A stretch of DNA of 55,489 nucleotides. Source: Alphaproteobacteria bacterium (GTDB taxonomy: Bacteria; Pseudomonadota; Alphaproteobacteria; JABAAW01). The stretch is from the NCBI GenBank assembly GCA_014238535.1, contig JABAAW010000006.1:1-55489 (forward strand), read 5' to 3'. Below are positions 40,141 to 49,893 of this stretch, piece after piece. The notes beneath the pieces were generated by a model. It made no database searches. It worked only from the letters and a program-made list of their open reading frames with translations, and was not told the DNA's origin. Each line of letters begins with the position of its first letter. Position 1 is the stretch's first letter. The position numbers and the translations under genes are program-made.

Positions 40141-41661
40141 CTATATTTGTGCTACTTGGTTTTTACTTATGGAGATAGCATCAGCTTCAAATGTTTTGAC
40201 TAAAAGTTCGAAACACTTACCGCGCTCGGCGTGGTTTGCGAATTGATCAAAGGAGGCACAAGATGGTGATAATAGTATTATCGGCTGCCTATTTGCTTTC
40301 CTTGCGCCTTTTTCTCCTACTGCATCCTCTTTTTCGACCTGTTTACGCGCGGCGTTGATAGCGGCGTTGAAAGCCTCTTTTAGCGTTGCTACGCTTGTGC
40401 ATGGGAATTTATTTACGAAGCAACTGGTGAAAATATCTCTCGCTTCACCAAAGAAGAAACCTTCTTGCACGAGCGGTTTTGTAGCGAGTAGTTCGACAAT
40501 TTCTTGTAGCCAAGTAGCCCCACCTTTCATCCTACCACCAGCGAGCCAAAATATATTGCTATCGGAGCAAGCTGCTATGGCGTGCTTTGTTGCGTGTGGG
40601 TTTGTTGCTTTTGAATCGTTGATGAAGAGTATTCCTGCGCGCGTTCCTAAATCGAGCATTCGATGCTCTAGACCTTTAAAGCTTTTCAGACTTTCGATGA
40701 TATTTTGCGGAGTTATCCTTTGATAGCATTTGGCAGCAGTGTATGCGGCGGCTATGTTTTGCGCGTTATGCATGCCGCGCAGATATTTGTTTTCGGGAAT
40801 ATCATATACTTTTGTTGCCCCTTGCGTATCGTCGTATAGCCTACCGCCTATGACCCATACCCCACTTGGAGCCTCGTTTTTTGCGGATATTGGTAATGTT
40901 TTCAACCCCTGGTTGCTAAATGCTAAGAACAAGCGTTGCGACCATTCGTCGTCGATTCCGCATATTAGTATATCTTTGCCTTTTGTGTTTCGAGCGATGC
41001 GTGTTTTAGCTGCTATGTATGCGTCCATGGACTCGTATCGCTCGAGATGATCTGGAGCGATATTCAGCAGGATTCCGACCTCGAAACGCGCCTTTTTGAT
41101 CAAGTCTAGTTGGAAGGATGAGAGTTCCAATACCAACTCTACACCCTCGCTTGAGTTTGCTGTATCGAGTTCGAGGATCGGTCGTCCGATATTTCCTCCG
41201 ACCTGCACCCTGCACCCGCATTTTTCGAATATGTGTCCTAGCAGAGCAGTAGTAGTAGACTTCCCGTTAGTGCCGGTAATAGCAAGCACCTTTATATTTG
41301 GGTTTGCCCGCCATGCTAGTTCTATATCGCCTATTATCTCCTTACCCCAGAGCCTAGCGTTATTTGCGATTGGATGCTCTAGAGGTATGCCTGGAGCGAG
41401 CACGAGGAAGCTACAATCTCGCATCGGCTGTTCTAGATTTAGATCGCCGAGCGGTATGCCTATTTCTGCTGCGCGCGCGCGCGCGTCTTTGCTATCATCC
41501 CATGCGTGCAGTATGGCTCCACCCTGTATCAATGCTTTTGCGCATGCTAGTCCCGACTTTCCTAAGCCGAACAATCCTACCTCTAGATTGCGGAAGCATA
41601 ATGGAGCCTCTTTAGCCTTATTGGCATCATCGTGCTGTGAATTTTGAGGTTTTGTTTTCAT
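40141..41661 (-). CDS. murD: UDP-N-acetylmuramoylalanine-D-glutamate ligase
   Basis: MurD adds D-glutamate to UDP-MurNAc-L-Ala. From the ATG at 41661 the product has 506 residues with an N-terminal Rossmann motif GLFGLGKSG (29-37), the ATP loop ITGTNGKSTTT (128-138), LELSSFQL and FINDSKATNPHAT. The open frame continues 142 codons further upstream, but that part lies inside mraY and shows no protein features. The 41661 ATG forms a four-base ATGA overlap with the mraY stop. The C-terminal part is longer than in E. coli by some 60 residues. Confidence 0.96.
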   Translation of the reverse strand: MKTKPQNSQHDDANKAKEAPLCFRNLEVGLFGLGKSGLACAKALIQGGAILHAWDDSKDARARAAEIGIPLGDLNLEQPMRDCSFLVLAPGIPLEHPIANNARLWGKEIIGDIELAWRANPNIKVLAITGTNGKSTTTALLGHIFEKCGCRVQVGGNIGRPILELDTANSSEGVELVLELSSFQLDLIKKARFEVGILLNIAPDHLERYESMDAYIAAKTRIARNTKGKDILICGIDDEWSQRLFLAFSNQGLKTLPISAKNEAPSGVWVIGGRLYDDTQGATKVYDIPENKYLRGMHNAQNIAAAYTAAKCYQRITPQNIIESLKSFKGLEHRMLDLGTRAGILFINDSKATNPHATKHAIAACSDSNIFWLAGGRMKGGATWLQEIVELLATKPLVQEGFFFGEARDIFTSCFVNKFPCTSVATLKEAFNAAINAARKQVEKEDAVGEKGARKANRQPIILLSPSCASFDQFANHAERGKCFELLVKTFEADAISISKNQVAQI

Positions 41662-42737
41662 CGTATTTTTAGTGTTGCCAACGCTAGTAGAGCGAATATG
41701 ATTGATATTATCCAAAAGCGTATTACGATGGTTGCTTCTGCCCATCCTCGTTTTTCGAAATGATGGTGTAGTGGAGCGATTGCGAATATTCTCTTGCCAA
41801 ACAACTGGAATGAGGCGATCTGCAAGAGAACCGAAACGGTTTCGATTACGAACAATCCGCCGACGATTCCAAGAACTATCTCGTGCTTTGTTATTACTGC
41901 GATGCTTGCCAATGCGGCGCCCATGGATAGCGAGCCAGTGTCGCCCATGAAGATTCGTGCTGGCGGTGCATTGAACCATAGGAATCCGAGGCAAGAACCG
42001 ACTAGAGCGGCGCAAATTACCCCTAGTTCGCCAGCCTCTGGAATGTATAGTATCTGTAGATGCTGTGCGTAGATTGCGTTTCCGCAAATGTATGCGATTA
42101 ATCCGAAGCAGCCTAGTGCGGCGGTTAATGGTCCTGTTGCCAAACCATCCAAGCCGTCGGTGATGTTTACGGCGTTTGCGCTAGAAACTATCATCACTAT
42201 TGCTAGCATTATGTAGAAGTAGTTTAATTCTATTAGCGCATTTTTGAAAAAAGGAAACGGCAGGCTTGTAGCGAATCCCAAGTCTGTATAGTGCAGGTAT
42301 AAGAAGCAGCCTATTGCTGCGAGAGATACTTCCATGATGATACGCGAGCGAACTGATATGCCTTTTGATTTGTGTCGAATTTTACGCATGTCATCAAGGA
42401 ATCCTACGACAGCGAAACCCCAGAATATTCCCAAGACGATCCATACATTTACTACTCGTAGATCGGTCCAAAGCAGAATTGCGACTGAAGAGGAAGCGAG
42501 CATTAGCAATCCGCCCATAGTAGGAGTTCCATGCTTTGCCAGATGCGTATCTGGCACATATTCGCGCACGGTGGTCGCCCCCCGCTGCATTGCTTTCAGT
42601 TTTGCGATCAACCAATTTCCAAAGAATAGGCTTAGCAATAAAGATGTTGCGAGCGCCCCCCCACCTCGAAAGCTTAGATATCGGAATAGGTTGAATAGGA
42701 TCGATAGGTCCGTGTATGTTGCAAGATAAGTAACCAT
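41658..42737 (-). CDS. mraY: Phospho-N-acetylmuramoyl-pentapeptide transferase
   Basis: MraY moves phospho-MurNAc-pentapeptide from UDP to undecaprenyl phosphate, making lipid I. The 359-residue protein has about ten membrane helices. Family motifs are KHGTPTMGGLLML (about 69-81), FLDDMRKI with the aspartates of the active site, NAVNITDGLDGLATG, and the cytoplasmic MGDTGSLSMG and APLHHHFEKRGW. It lies between murF (about 60 bp) and murD (four-base overlap). Confidence 0.97.
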   Translation of the reverse strand: MVTYLATYTDLSILFNLFRYLSFRGGGALATSLLLSLFFGNWLIAKLKAMQRGATTVREYVPDTHLAKHGTPTMGGLLMLASSSVAILLWTDLRVVNVWIVLGIFWGFAVVGFLDDMRKIRHKSKGISVRSRIIMEVSLAAIGCFLYLHYTDLGFATSLPFPFFKNALIELNYFYIMLAIVMIVSSANAVNITDGLDGLATGPLTAALGCFGLIAYICGNAIYAQHLQILYIPEAGELGVICAALVGSCLGFLWFNAPPARIFMGDTGSLSMGAALASIAVITKHEIVLGIVGGLFVIETVSVLLQIASFQLFGKRIFAIAPLHHHFEKRGWAEATIVIRFWIISIIFALLALATLKIR

Positions 42738-42799
42738 AGTATTTACCTATTTCCTTCTGCCCTATTTTTCACGGCTTTATGAACTTGTTTAGCCATGTT

Positions 42800-44227
42800 T
42801 TATGCTGTCGCGTGCTGGTTGAGTTCTTCTAGCAAAATCTGCATACCACTACCGAGCGAACCTTTAACGAGCAGAGTATCGCCATGCTTTAGATGCGCTA
42901 ACAAAGGCTTTGCTAGTTCCTGCGCTTCGTCCCTATGCGCTCCGCGTTTGCTGCGTGGTAGATTTCGGTATAGTTTCTGCATCAAATTTCCACAAGTGAA
43001 GACTGCATCGCAACTGCGCGCTGCGTCGGCGGCGAGTTCTGAGTGCATTTCGATTTCATGCTTACCCAGTTCGAGCATGTCGCCTAGGGCTGCGATCCTG
43101 CGTGGATTTAGGGATGCTAATGTTGCAAGGGCTGTGCGTAATGCGACAGGGGAAGAGTTATAGCTTTCGTCGATGACGCGAATTCGCCGATGAAAGCTCT
43201 TGGCTGGAGAAGCGAGATTTATCTCGCTGATAGCTCCTCTTCCCTGCAGAGGGAATTGGTTTTGCAGTTTTTTTGCGATACTCGCTACATCTAGATTTAG
43301 TTCATTGCAAATGGCTAGCGCGCCGAGACTGCCTAATACGCGCGCGGCACCGTATCCACCGATACGCCATTGGTGTTCTATACCTTTCTCCCCTTGATGT
43401 TGCTCCTCTTGCTCGCTACCTTTAGATTTACTTGGAAAGATAGCACGCACTTCTGTTGAGTCATTGCGAGTAGTGTATTGGCATAATCGATAGTTGCTTT
43501 TTTCATCGCTACCGAATGTTGCGACCTTTGGAACATTTACGGCGTGCGCGTATAGTCGCTCTCGATACTTTTCGTTTGCGGGGAATAGAGCGCATTGTGA
43601 AACATTTGCGAAGATTTCGGCTTTAGCGTCGCATATTTCGTCCTCGCTTTCGAAGAACATTAGATGTGCTGGAGCGATAGCGGTAATTATGGCGAAGTGC
43701 GGACGTACGATAGCCGATAGGTTAGCGATTTCGCCTTGTTTGCTCATCCCTAGTTCGAAGACACCGTATTGGCTTTCGCGAGGCATGCGCGCGAGTGATA
43801 GGGGAACTCCGATATGATTATTGAGATTTCCTAAGCTAGCAGCGACGGCACCTGGCAAGATATTTTGTAGCAACGCACGCAAGCTTGTTTTTCCGACACT
43901 TCCTGTAATAGCGATGATACGCGCTGATGTACGGCTACGCGCGTATGACGCTAGACGCGTGAGGGTTTTCAAGGTGTCATCTACCTTTAGCACACGCGCG
44001 CCATCGATTTTCTGTTGTTTTTTATACTCGCCAGCGATGATTGCATAAGCTACCCCGCGAGCGAAGGCTTGTTCTAGGAAGTCTATCCCATCGAACTTTG
44101 GCCCCTTCAAGGCGAAGAACAGGTCTCCTTTTTCTGCGCTGCGTGAATCTATGGATACTCCGCTGACTGCGGGCGTTGAGCTAGATATACCTAAAGCTTG
44201 AGCGAGTTCGTCTTGTTTGTATAGCAT
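42800..44227 (-). CDS. murF: UDP-N-acetylmuramoyl-tripeptide-D-alanyl-D-alanine ligase
   Basis: MurF adds the D-Ala-D-Ala made by Ddl to the UDP-MurNAc-tripeptide. The 475-residue protein has DSRSAEKGDLFFAL near the start, the ATP loop ITGSVGKTS (107-115) and RVIDESYNSSP. The ATG at 44227 (LYKQDELAQALG) matches usual MurF starts. A GTG at 44242, overlapping the murE stop as GTGA, is an alternative that adds five residues. A Lys/Glu/Gln-rich insertion of about 20 residues (SKGSEQEEQHQGEKG) lies in the middle domain. Confidence 0.95.
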   Translation of the reverse strand: MLYKQDELAQALGISSSTPAVSGVSIDSRSAEKGDLFFALKGPKFDGIDFLEQAFARGVAYAIIAGEYKKQQKIDGARVLKVDDTLKTLTRLASYARSRTSARIIAITGSVGKTSLRALLQNILPGAVAASLGNLNNHIGVPLSLARMPRESQYGVFELGMSKQGEIANLSAIVRPHFAIITAIAPAHLMFFESEDEICDAKAEIFANVSQCALFPANEKYRERLYAHAVNVPKVATFGSDEKSNYRLCQYTTRNDSTEVRAIFPSKSKGSEQEEQHQGEKGIEHQWRIGGYGAARVLGSLGALAICNELNLDVASIAKKLQNQFPLQGRGAISEINLASPAKSFHRRIRVIDESYNSSPVALRTALATLASLNPRRIAALGDMLELGKHEIEMHSELAADAARSCDAVFTCGNLMQKLYRNLPRSKRGAHRDEAQELAKPLLAHLKHGDTLLVKGSLGSGMQILLEELNQHATA

Positions 44228-44238
44228 TGTATTTTGTC

Positions 44239-45972
44239 TCACCCCTTTGCTATGGCATTTAGAGCGTCGCGCACGACCATAGCGTCGTCGAATGTACGCA
44301 CTTCGCTTCCGATTATTTGCCCGCTTTCGTGCCCTTTGCCGGCGATGATTAGGACGTCGCGCGGTTGCATATCGCTTATAGCGAGTTTGATTGCGACCTT
44401 GCGATCATCTATTTCGTAATAGGGAGCATTTTTAGAGTTATCTGACGATGATTTCGATGCGTCCTGCAACGGCTGCAGTATTGCTTTGCGTATTCCAGCT
44501 GCTTTTTCGCCCCTAGGGTTATCGTCTGTTATGTATATTCTATCTGCTAGTTCTGCGGCGATGGCGCCCATTTTAGGTCGTTTTTCGCGATCACGATCGC
44601 CGCCACAACCGAAGAGACATAGCACGCGCCCGCTTACTTTTTCAGTATGACTAGCCTTGACTAGCCGCCTAGCTTCTTTTAGCACGACTTCTAGTGCTTG
44701 GGGAGTATGCGCGAAGTCTACATATACGCTTGCCTGCATTAGCGGATGGGTGAAACGCTGCATGCGCCCGCGCACTGCATGCAATCGCGTTAAGATAGCA
44801 GGCAGGGATGCAATCATAGTAGCGAAGGCTGGCTCTACGCTTGCGCTGGTGTTTCTCGTAGCCTTGATGTGGCTATGCGCGTTCTGCTTCTGCATAGCGA
44901 GAGCGATGAAGGCGGTTATAGCTCCTAACAGGTTATTGATTTGGAATCGCTCGACGAACGGCACTTCGACTTGCTCTAGTATGATGTCTTTTGGAGTGTT
45001 GCTTGTTGATATTTGAGATTGCCCAATAAAATCTTTGGTAGCGAAGCGTAAAGAAAGTCTAGTCGAGCCTTTTTTTTCGTCTATTTTTGCATTGAATGCG
45101 CTTATGGATGCGCGCTTGTCGTCTGTATCACCGAGATGCGTTTTCAGTATGCTTATGGGGTTTTGAGCGGCTGCGATTTTTTTTTCAATTGCTTGTGCGA
45201 ATGGTTCTGCGAGCGGTAATACGACTGAGGCATTGGCTGCCAGCAATTCGTTAAACAACCGTTGTTTTGCGGAGCGGTAGTTTTCCCAAGTTTTATGGTA
45301 ATCGAGATGGTCTTGCGACAGGTTTGTTAGAATTGCAGCGTTGAAGAGTAGCCCATCTAGACGATATTGCGCCAAACCGTGGCTCGAAGCCTCTAATGCG
45401 CAATGCGTGACTCCGTTGTTTGCGAGCTGCGCGAGCAATTCGTGTAGAAGAATGGGGTCTGGTGTCGTTAGGCTTGCGTGTTGCGCTGAAGCATTTTTTG
45501 CGTCTTTCGAGGATATGCCAGATGTATATTCTGCCTCTTCGTTTTTTTGCCGCAAGCCTAATGTTCCGATGGAAGCGCAAGTTATACCTGATGCGTGCCA
45601 TAGCTGCTGCAGGAATACGACACTGGAAGTTTTTCCATTAGTGCCGGTTACGGCGACGACATTCTGAGGTTTTTCGGCATGGTATAGGCTTGCGAGTTGC
45701 GCTAGTTTTCGGCGTGGTTCAGGTGCTTCGATCCATATAGTATCTGCTGGCATTTGCGGTGGCTTTTTACAACCGACCTGCGCGAGCACGGCTTTTGCGC
45801 CGCGCTTTAGTGCATCCTCTATATAGTCTCTACCGTCGAGTCTATCGCCTGTTAGAGCGGCGAACAACCAACCTTTTCGGACTCTGCGGCTATCGGAAGT
45901 CATGCCGAGCAGGTTTGCGACGATGTTAGCGTCAGGGTTTAGCATCGGTTTTGCTTCAGAGAGGTTTTTCAT
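44239..45972 (-). CDS. murE: UDP-N-acetylmuramoyl-tripeptide synthetase (meso-DAP type)
   Basis: MurE adds the third stem-peptide residue. The 577-residue protein has TSDSRRVRKGWLFAAL at the start, the ATP loop TGTNGKTSS (109-117) and the DDNPRGE segment. DNPR is the signature for meso-diaminopimelate, so a Gram-negative-type wall is expected. It is longer than the ~490-residue norm owing to several Lys/Ser/Asn-rich insertions (for example near 285-305 and 360-385). The ATG overlaps the ftsI stop (ATGA), with AGGAG six bases upstream. Confidence 0.96.
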   Translation of the reverse strand: MKNLSEAKPMLNPDANIVANLLGMTSDSRRVRKGWLFAALTGDRLDGRDYIEDALKRGAKAVLAQVGCKKPPQMPADTIWIEAPEPRRKLAQLASLYHAEKPQNVVAVTGTNGKTSSVVFLQQLWHASGITCASIGTLGLRQKNEEAEYTSGISSKDAKNASAQHASLTTPDPILLHELLAQLANNGVTHCALEASSHGLAQYRLDGLLFNAAILTNLSQDHLDYHKTWENYRSAKQRLFNELLAANASVVLPLAEPFAQAIEKKIAAAQNPISILKTHLGDTDDKRASISAFNAKIDEKKGSTRLSLRFATKDFIGQSQISTSNTPKDIILEQVEVPFVERFQINNLLGAITAFIALAMQKQNAHSHIKATRNTSASVEPAFATMIASLPAILTRLHAVRGRMQRFTHPLMQASVYVDFAHTPQALEVVLKEARRLVKASHTEKVSGRVLCLFGCGGDRDREKRPKMGAIAAELADRIYITDDNPRGEKAAGIRKAILQPLQDASKSSSDNSKNAPYYEIDDRKVAIKLAISDMQPRDVLIIAGKGHESGQIIGSEVRTFDDAMVVRDALNAIAKG

Positions 45973-47765
45973 GGTAGCTCCTGAAACGTGCGATTTTGCG
46001 TTTCTAGCTGCTCGAGCGATTTTTTGTTACCCGCAACGGATTTAGAATTTTTTCTGGTAGCCTTTTTTTTATGCAGAATATTTTTACTATTCCCGAGCGC
46101 GGTATGGAATTCTTCGGACTTTTGGTCGCTACGCTTTATTCCACGAGCTACGATCATGTGTTGGAAGATGTTTGCGACTGCGGTGCTCAAGACTCGACTT
46201 GCATTTATGGCGCCCAAATCGCTACTTTGAGGGGATGGTTCGTCGAGCATCGTGAATATCACATATCGCGGCTTATCTATCGGCAGGACTCCGATGAATG
46301 AAGCGACGACTTTGTCATCTGCGTATCGTATTCCTTCTTGGTTGCGAATTGGTTTTTCGGCGGTTCCAGTCTTCCCGCCTAATGCGTAGCCTTTGATGGC
46401 GGTACGCGCGCCTGTTCCACTTTGAATATTCAACCACAGCAATCTTCGCAAGGATTGGACTGTTTCTTCTGAGATTACACGCGAGTGTAAGTTTTTTTCA
46501 CTTTTTTCGCGCTTGACGATGCTTGGAGCGCGCACGATTCCGTCTGTCACCAACCCTGCGACGGTTGTAACGAGGTGTAGAGGACTAACGGCGATGCCGT
46601 GTCCGAATCCGATAGTCATTGCGCGTAGATCATCGGCACCTGACGATAGTAGCGGTCGGCTTTTTCCCTCGAACGCTACGGGCAAGACTTCGAGCATGCG
46701 GAAGTCGTATAGGAAATTTTGTTGCAGGTCTGGTCCTAGGTCTCGCGAGATCATAGCAGCGCCGATGTTAGAAGAATGTATAAATACTTCCTCGAAGCTG
46801 AGGGGTCTTTCGCTCTGTTTGATATCGGATATTTTTTTGTTAGAAAAGACGATAGGTTCGCGCACGTCGTATATGCTTTCGAAGTTTGCGACTTCGCTTT
46901 CTAGAGCCATCGCCATGGTTAGTATTTTGAATATGGAACCTAGTTCATAATTTCCCTGAACTACGCAGTTGAAGTATTGCGCGGGTGTAATTTTAGCAGG
47001 CAGATGGGGATCGAAGGTAGGTAGAGAGACCAAAGCGAGTATTTCGGCACTGTTAGCCTCGAGAATGACTCCGCATGCGGCGCGAGCGTTGTATTTTTCG
47101 TAAGCTTGCTGGAGATATTTTCTGAGTATATGCTGTAGCAACTCATCTAAGGTTAGTTTTATGGGGCTATGATCTCGTTGCAGGCGCGAGTTTAGACTCA
47201 GCTCGATACCGCTCTGCCCGACATTATCGATATTGACGAACCCGACGGCGTGTGCGAATAGGTCTCCGTGCGGGTATAGCCTTGTTGGTCTAGCGATGAG
47301 ATGTATTCCTGGTATGCCCAAACTACGCACTGCGAAAGCTTCTTTAGGCAGTATTCGTTGCATTATAGGGAATCGTCCGCCGCGCTCTAGTCGTGTGAGT
47401 AGTTTTTCTTCGTTTATTTGTGGTATGCTTTCGGCGAGCCTGCGTGCGGCGGATTTTAGGTCGACACCCGCACGATGCATTAGCGGCACGTCTGCATTTA
47501 GACTAGATACCGGCAGGTCTGAGGCGAGCAGTACTCCGTTGCGCTCGATGATATCTGCGCGCGCTTGAAAGAGATCAGATGAAGATTGGCTATTACTATT
47601 TAGCGCCGACCTCTGCTCTAAGAATGGCGTTCTTAGCAGTCGTACGCTCAAGATTGCTAATAGCAATAGCATAGCGACTCCTAGCACGTACAGCCTAGCC
47701 CTGCTTTCGCGTATGCGGCGCCAATAGCGTTGCTCTCTGCTTTCTTGGCTATTGTTTAGGATCAT
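45969..47765 (-). CDS. ftsI: Septal penicillin-binding protein FtsI (PBP3)
   Basis: FtsI is the divisome transpeptidase that crosslinks septal peptidoglycan. The 598-residue protein has a membrane anchor at about 24-44, the pedestal/dimerisation domain and the transpeptidase domain. The active-site motifs are Ser277-x-x-Lys280 (SIFK), Ser331-x-Asn333 (SSN) and Lys465-Thr-Gly467. The C-terminal 60 residues are Lys/Ser/Asn-rich and outside the family core. It follows ftsL after 13 bp. Confidence 0.97.
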   Translation of the reverse strand: MILNNSQESREQRYWRRIRESRARLYVLGVAMLLLLAILSVRLLRTPFLEQRSALNSNSQSSSDLFQARADIIERNGVLLASDLPVSSLNADVPLMHRAGVDLKSAARRLAESIPQINEEKLLTRLERGGRFPIMQRILPKEAFAVRSLGIPGIHLIARPTRLYPHGDLFAHAVGFVNIDNVGQSGIELSLNSRLQRDHSPIKLTLDELLQHILRKYLQQAYEKYNARAACGVILEANSAEILALVSLPTFDPHLPAKITPAQYFNCVVQGNYELGSIFKILTMAMALESEVANFESIYDVREPIVFSNKKISDIKQSERPLSFEEVFIHSSNIGAAMISRDLGPDLQQNFLYDFRMLEVLPVAFEGKSRPLLSSGADDLRAMTIGFGHGIAVSPLHLVTTVAGLVTDGIVRAPSIVKREKSEKNLHSRVISEETVQSLRRLLWLNIQSGTGARTAIKGYALGGKTGTAEKPIRNQEGIRYADDKVVASFIGVLPIDKPRYVIFTMLDEPSPQSSDLGAINASRVLSTAVANIFQHMIVARGIKRSDQKSEEFHTALGNSKNILHKKKATRKNSKSVAGNKKSLEQLETQNRTFQELP

Positions 47766-47778
47766 GGGTATAGAAGAG

Positions 47779-48135
47779 TTACTGGTTTTGCCTTATTGCT
47801 TCGTAGTTTAGAGCCTGCGGTTTTTCTACTTTAGGCTTTTCAGCGGCGCGTATTTCTTCTTCTACATTTTGCGCCTCGATGACGCGCACTTGTTGAGTTT
47901 TTGCTTTACGCAGGTGTGGCAATAGGTTTTTGGTAAGTTTTTCTAACCGTTCGATTCGCGTTATGTTTGCGTAATCGACGCGCAAGACAGCGATACGGGA
48001 TCGTTCGCTTTCAATTTTCTGCTCCAAGCGAGCGACCTCGGCGCGTAATTCACGCAGACTAGTGTTGTTCTGTAGCGCGAATGTTAGCGTTAGCAGTAGA
48101 GCGATCAAAGCGAGCAATGTTGCGGTGCGTCTCAT
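47779..48135 (-). CDS. ftsL: Cell division protein FtsL
   Basis: The 118-residue protein has a membrane helix at residues 5-22 and then a leucine-rich coiled coil (about 27-75, with heptad-like LRELRAEVARLEQKIESE), the architecture of FtsL in the FtsQLB complex. Sequence identity to other FtsL is always low, so the call rests on size, topology and its place between rsmH (four-base overlap) and ftsI. The C-terminal 40 residues are Glu/Lys/Pro-rich. Confidence 0.88.
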   Translation of the reverse strand: MRRTATLLALIALLLTLTFALQNNTSLRELRAEVARLEQKIESERSRIAVLRVDYANITRIERLEKLTKNLLPHLRKAKTQQVRVIEAQNVEEEIRAAEKPKVEKPQALNYEAIRQNQ

Positions 48136-49292
48136 TTTACGCTTCCTATCCTTTTATCATCTTTGTATGCGCGTGTATGTTTTTCGACGGCGCGTAGTTT
48201 TGCGCTGCGTGAGCGGGGGTTTGCGGAGCGCTCGCGCAAGCTTGGTCGCAACAAGCGTTCGGAGATGTATCGATAGCGAGGCTGTTTTGCTAATAGCTGC
48301 GCCTGCATACTTGGGCTCGCATCGGCGAGAGTATTTTTTTTACTACTGCTTATACTATGAGCGATATCTTCTAAGCTTGCACGATGGCGCGAAGTTGTAG
48401 ATTGGCTTGAACGCCGCCCTGTCCAGGCTGCGAATTGTTGCTTGACGATTCGATCTTCGAGCGAATGGAAAGATATAGCGGCGATTCGTCCGCCCTCATT
48501 CAACATAGCGTCGGCTTGCCGCAAGCCCTCTGCGATTTGCTCTAGTTCGTTGTTTACGGCGATTCGTATAGCCATAAAAGTTAGAGTTGCGCTGTCGCGC
48601 TGCGCCCGCGTTTGATTTTTTCTGAAGTTGTATGAAGGTCTTTTAGTAATTTTTCTAGGTATATTAGCGCGCACCAATTCTGCGAGTTGTTGCGTATTGT
48701 GCGGTAGTTTTTTTTCTGCTCTTGCTTGTATGATTGCGCGTGTTATTCGCCTTGCGTGTTGCTCGCCGCAAGCGCGTAGATTTTCTAATAAGCCTTGTTC
48801 TGTTACGCTTTGCAGGAATTCTTGTGCGGTTGCGCCTTGTTGTGCTATTCGCATATCGAGAGGTCCATTTTTTTGGAATGAGAATCCGCGCTCGGCATCA
48901 TCTAGCTGAGTGGATGAAATTCCGTAATCGAACAGGACGCCGTCGAGGGCGTTGATGTCGTGTTGAGCCAACAGTTTATTTGCGCTTGCGAAAGGTCCTT
49001 GAGTTATTGCGAAGCGTTTGTCGTGCTTGCGGAAGAATGGCTGTTTTAGTGCGTATTCGACGGCTTCTTTGTCGCAATCGATTGCAAAGACGCTGCAGGA
49101 TGTCTGGTTTAGTATTGCGCGCGAATGCCCTCCGCGCCCGAAAGTTGCATCGAGTATCAGCCCATTTCCTAACGGAGCAAATATTTCGAGCACCTCCTCC
49201 AGCATAACGCTATCGTGCGTCATGGCTTTGCGCTTGCTTGCAGGAAGTTCTACAGCTTCATTCGCTTTAGCTTGTGCTTGTTTGTTTTGCAT
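48132..49292 (-). CDS. rsmH: 16S rRNA (cytosine1402-N4)-methyltransferase
   Basis: RsmH (MraW) methylates C1402 of 16S rRNA. The 386-residue protein has the SAM motif LDATFGRGGHSRAIL (47-61), FDYGISSTQLDDAERGFSF, the insertion domain with RRITRAI, and ISFHSLEDRIVKQQF. Usual forms read DLGVSSPQLD, so DYGISS is a mild variant. The N-terminus has a 23-residue hydrophilic extension before MTHDSVML. Starting at 49223 is the alternative. It lies 34 bp after mraZ and is also longer than usual at the basic C-terminus. Confidence 0.96.
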   Translation of the reverse strand: MQNKQAQAKANEAVELPASKRKAMTHDSVMLEEVLEIFAPLGNGLILDATFGRGGHSRAILNQTSCSVFAIDCDKEAVEYALKQPFFRKHDKRFAITQGPFASANKLLAQHDINALDGVLFDYGISSTQLDDAERGFSFQKNGPLDMRIAQQGATAQEFLQSVTEQGLLENLRACGEQHARRITRAIIQARAEKKLPHNTQQLAELVRANIPRKITKRPSYNFRKNQTRAQRDSATLTFMAIRIAVNNELEQIAEGLRQADAMLNEGGRIAAISFHSLEDRIVKQQFAAWTGRRSSQSTTSRHRASLEDIAHSISSSKKNTLADASPSMQAQLLAKQPRYRYISERLLRPSLRERSANPRSRSAKLRAVEKHTRAYKDDKRIGSVK

Positions 49293-49326
49293 TTTTTCTC
49301 TTACCCTTTTTTTCGCATTTTCTTTT

Positions 49327-49839
49327 TCAGTTTGGCGATGTTGGAATATTAAAAGGTGCGATACTTTTACGGGAACGCTCTTTGTGCCAACGCTGGTGGC
49401 TGCTTTCTGAGAATATCACGAAGCGCCTAGCGAAGCCGACGAAGACGGCGACGCTCGATAAGGATATTTCGTCGAGGAACTCTTTAGGTAGCAATATTCG
49501 TCCATTTCCGTCGAATGCGATTCTGCGAGCGGCGGCGACTATTTGCGCCATTATGCTATCTTCTTCGTCTGAGAACATTGCGGTTGAGTTTTCAATATCT
49601 CTGCATATGTGCTGAAAGTGTATTGGCGATAGAGCTTCCAACCGCCCCCCACGCGGCGATGGGAATGCGTATATTGCTTTATCGTTCTGCCCTTCGCCGC
49701 ATAGGGATTGTCGAAACTCTGCGGGTATTGAAACTCGCCCTTTTGGGTCGAGTCGATTTTTGTATGTACCACTGAAGACTGGCTGCGTCAGCTTTTCTTC
49801 TTCTGTGTTTACCGAAGCAATTTCTGTAGATGTTTCCAT
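49327..49839 (-). CDS. mraZ: MraZ transcriptional regulator
   Basis: MraZ is an AbrB-fold DNA-binding repressor that controls its own dcw operon in E. coli. The 170-residue protein has two SpoVT-AbrB-like repeats: the first at about 25-65 (TYKNRLDPKGRVSIPAEFR) and the second at about 95-140 (RIAFDGNGRILLPKEFL). The first 20 residues are a variable tail. It is the first gene of the dcw run, so the operon's main promoter probably lies in the upstream gap. Confidence 0.94.
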   Translation of the reverse strand: METSTEIASVNTEEEKLTQPVFSGTYKNRLDPKGRVSIPAEFRQSLCGEGQNDKAIYAFPSPRGGRLEALSPIHFQHICRDIENSTAMFSDEEDSIMAQIVAAARRIAFDGNGRILLPKEFLDEISLSSVAVFVGFARRFVIFSESSHQRWHKERSRKSIAPFNIPTSPN

Positions 49840-49875
49840 TACTTTTCATGGAGCCTGCGTTCGTCTTACGATTTA

Positions 49876-49893
49876 GGACACTTTTTCACACTT
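49876..49893 (-). promoter_or_regulatory. Possible MraZ-type operator: 10-bp-spaced direct repeat
   Basis: Upstream of mraZ, read on the minus strand, AAGTGTG and AAGTGTC occur one helical turn (10 bp) apart, with a further AAGTGG near 49919-49924. Known MraZ boxes are short GTGGG-type repeats spaced by ten bases ahead of mraZ. The layout fits, but the core sequence differs, so this is tentative. Confidence 0.3.

Noticed and set aside
41662-42087. 142-codon N-terminal extension of MurD
   Set aside because: It lies wholly inside mraY, is Arg/Asn/Ser-rich as out-of-frame translation often is, and a good ATGA start exists at 41661.
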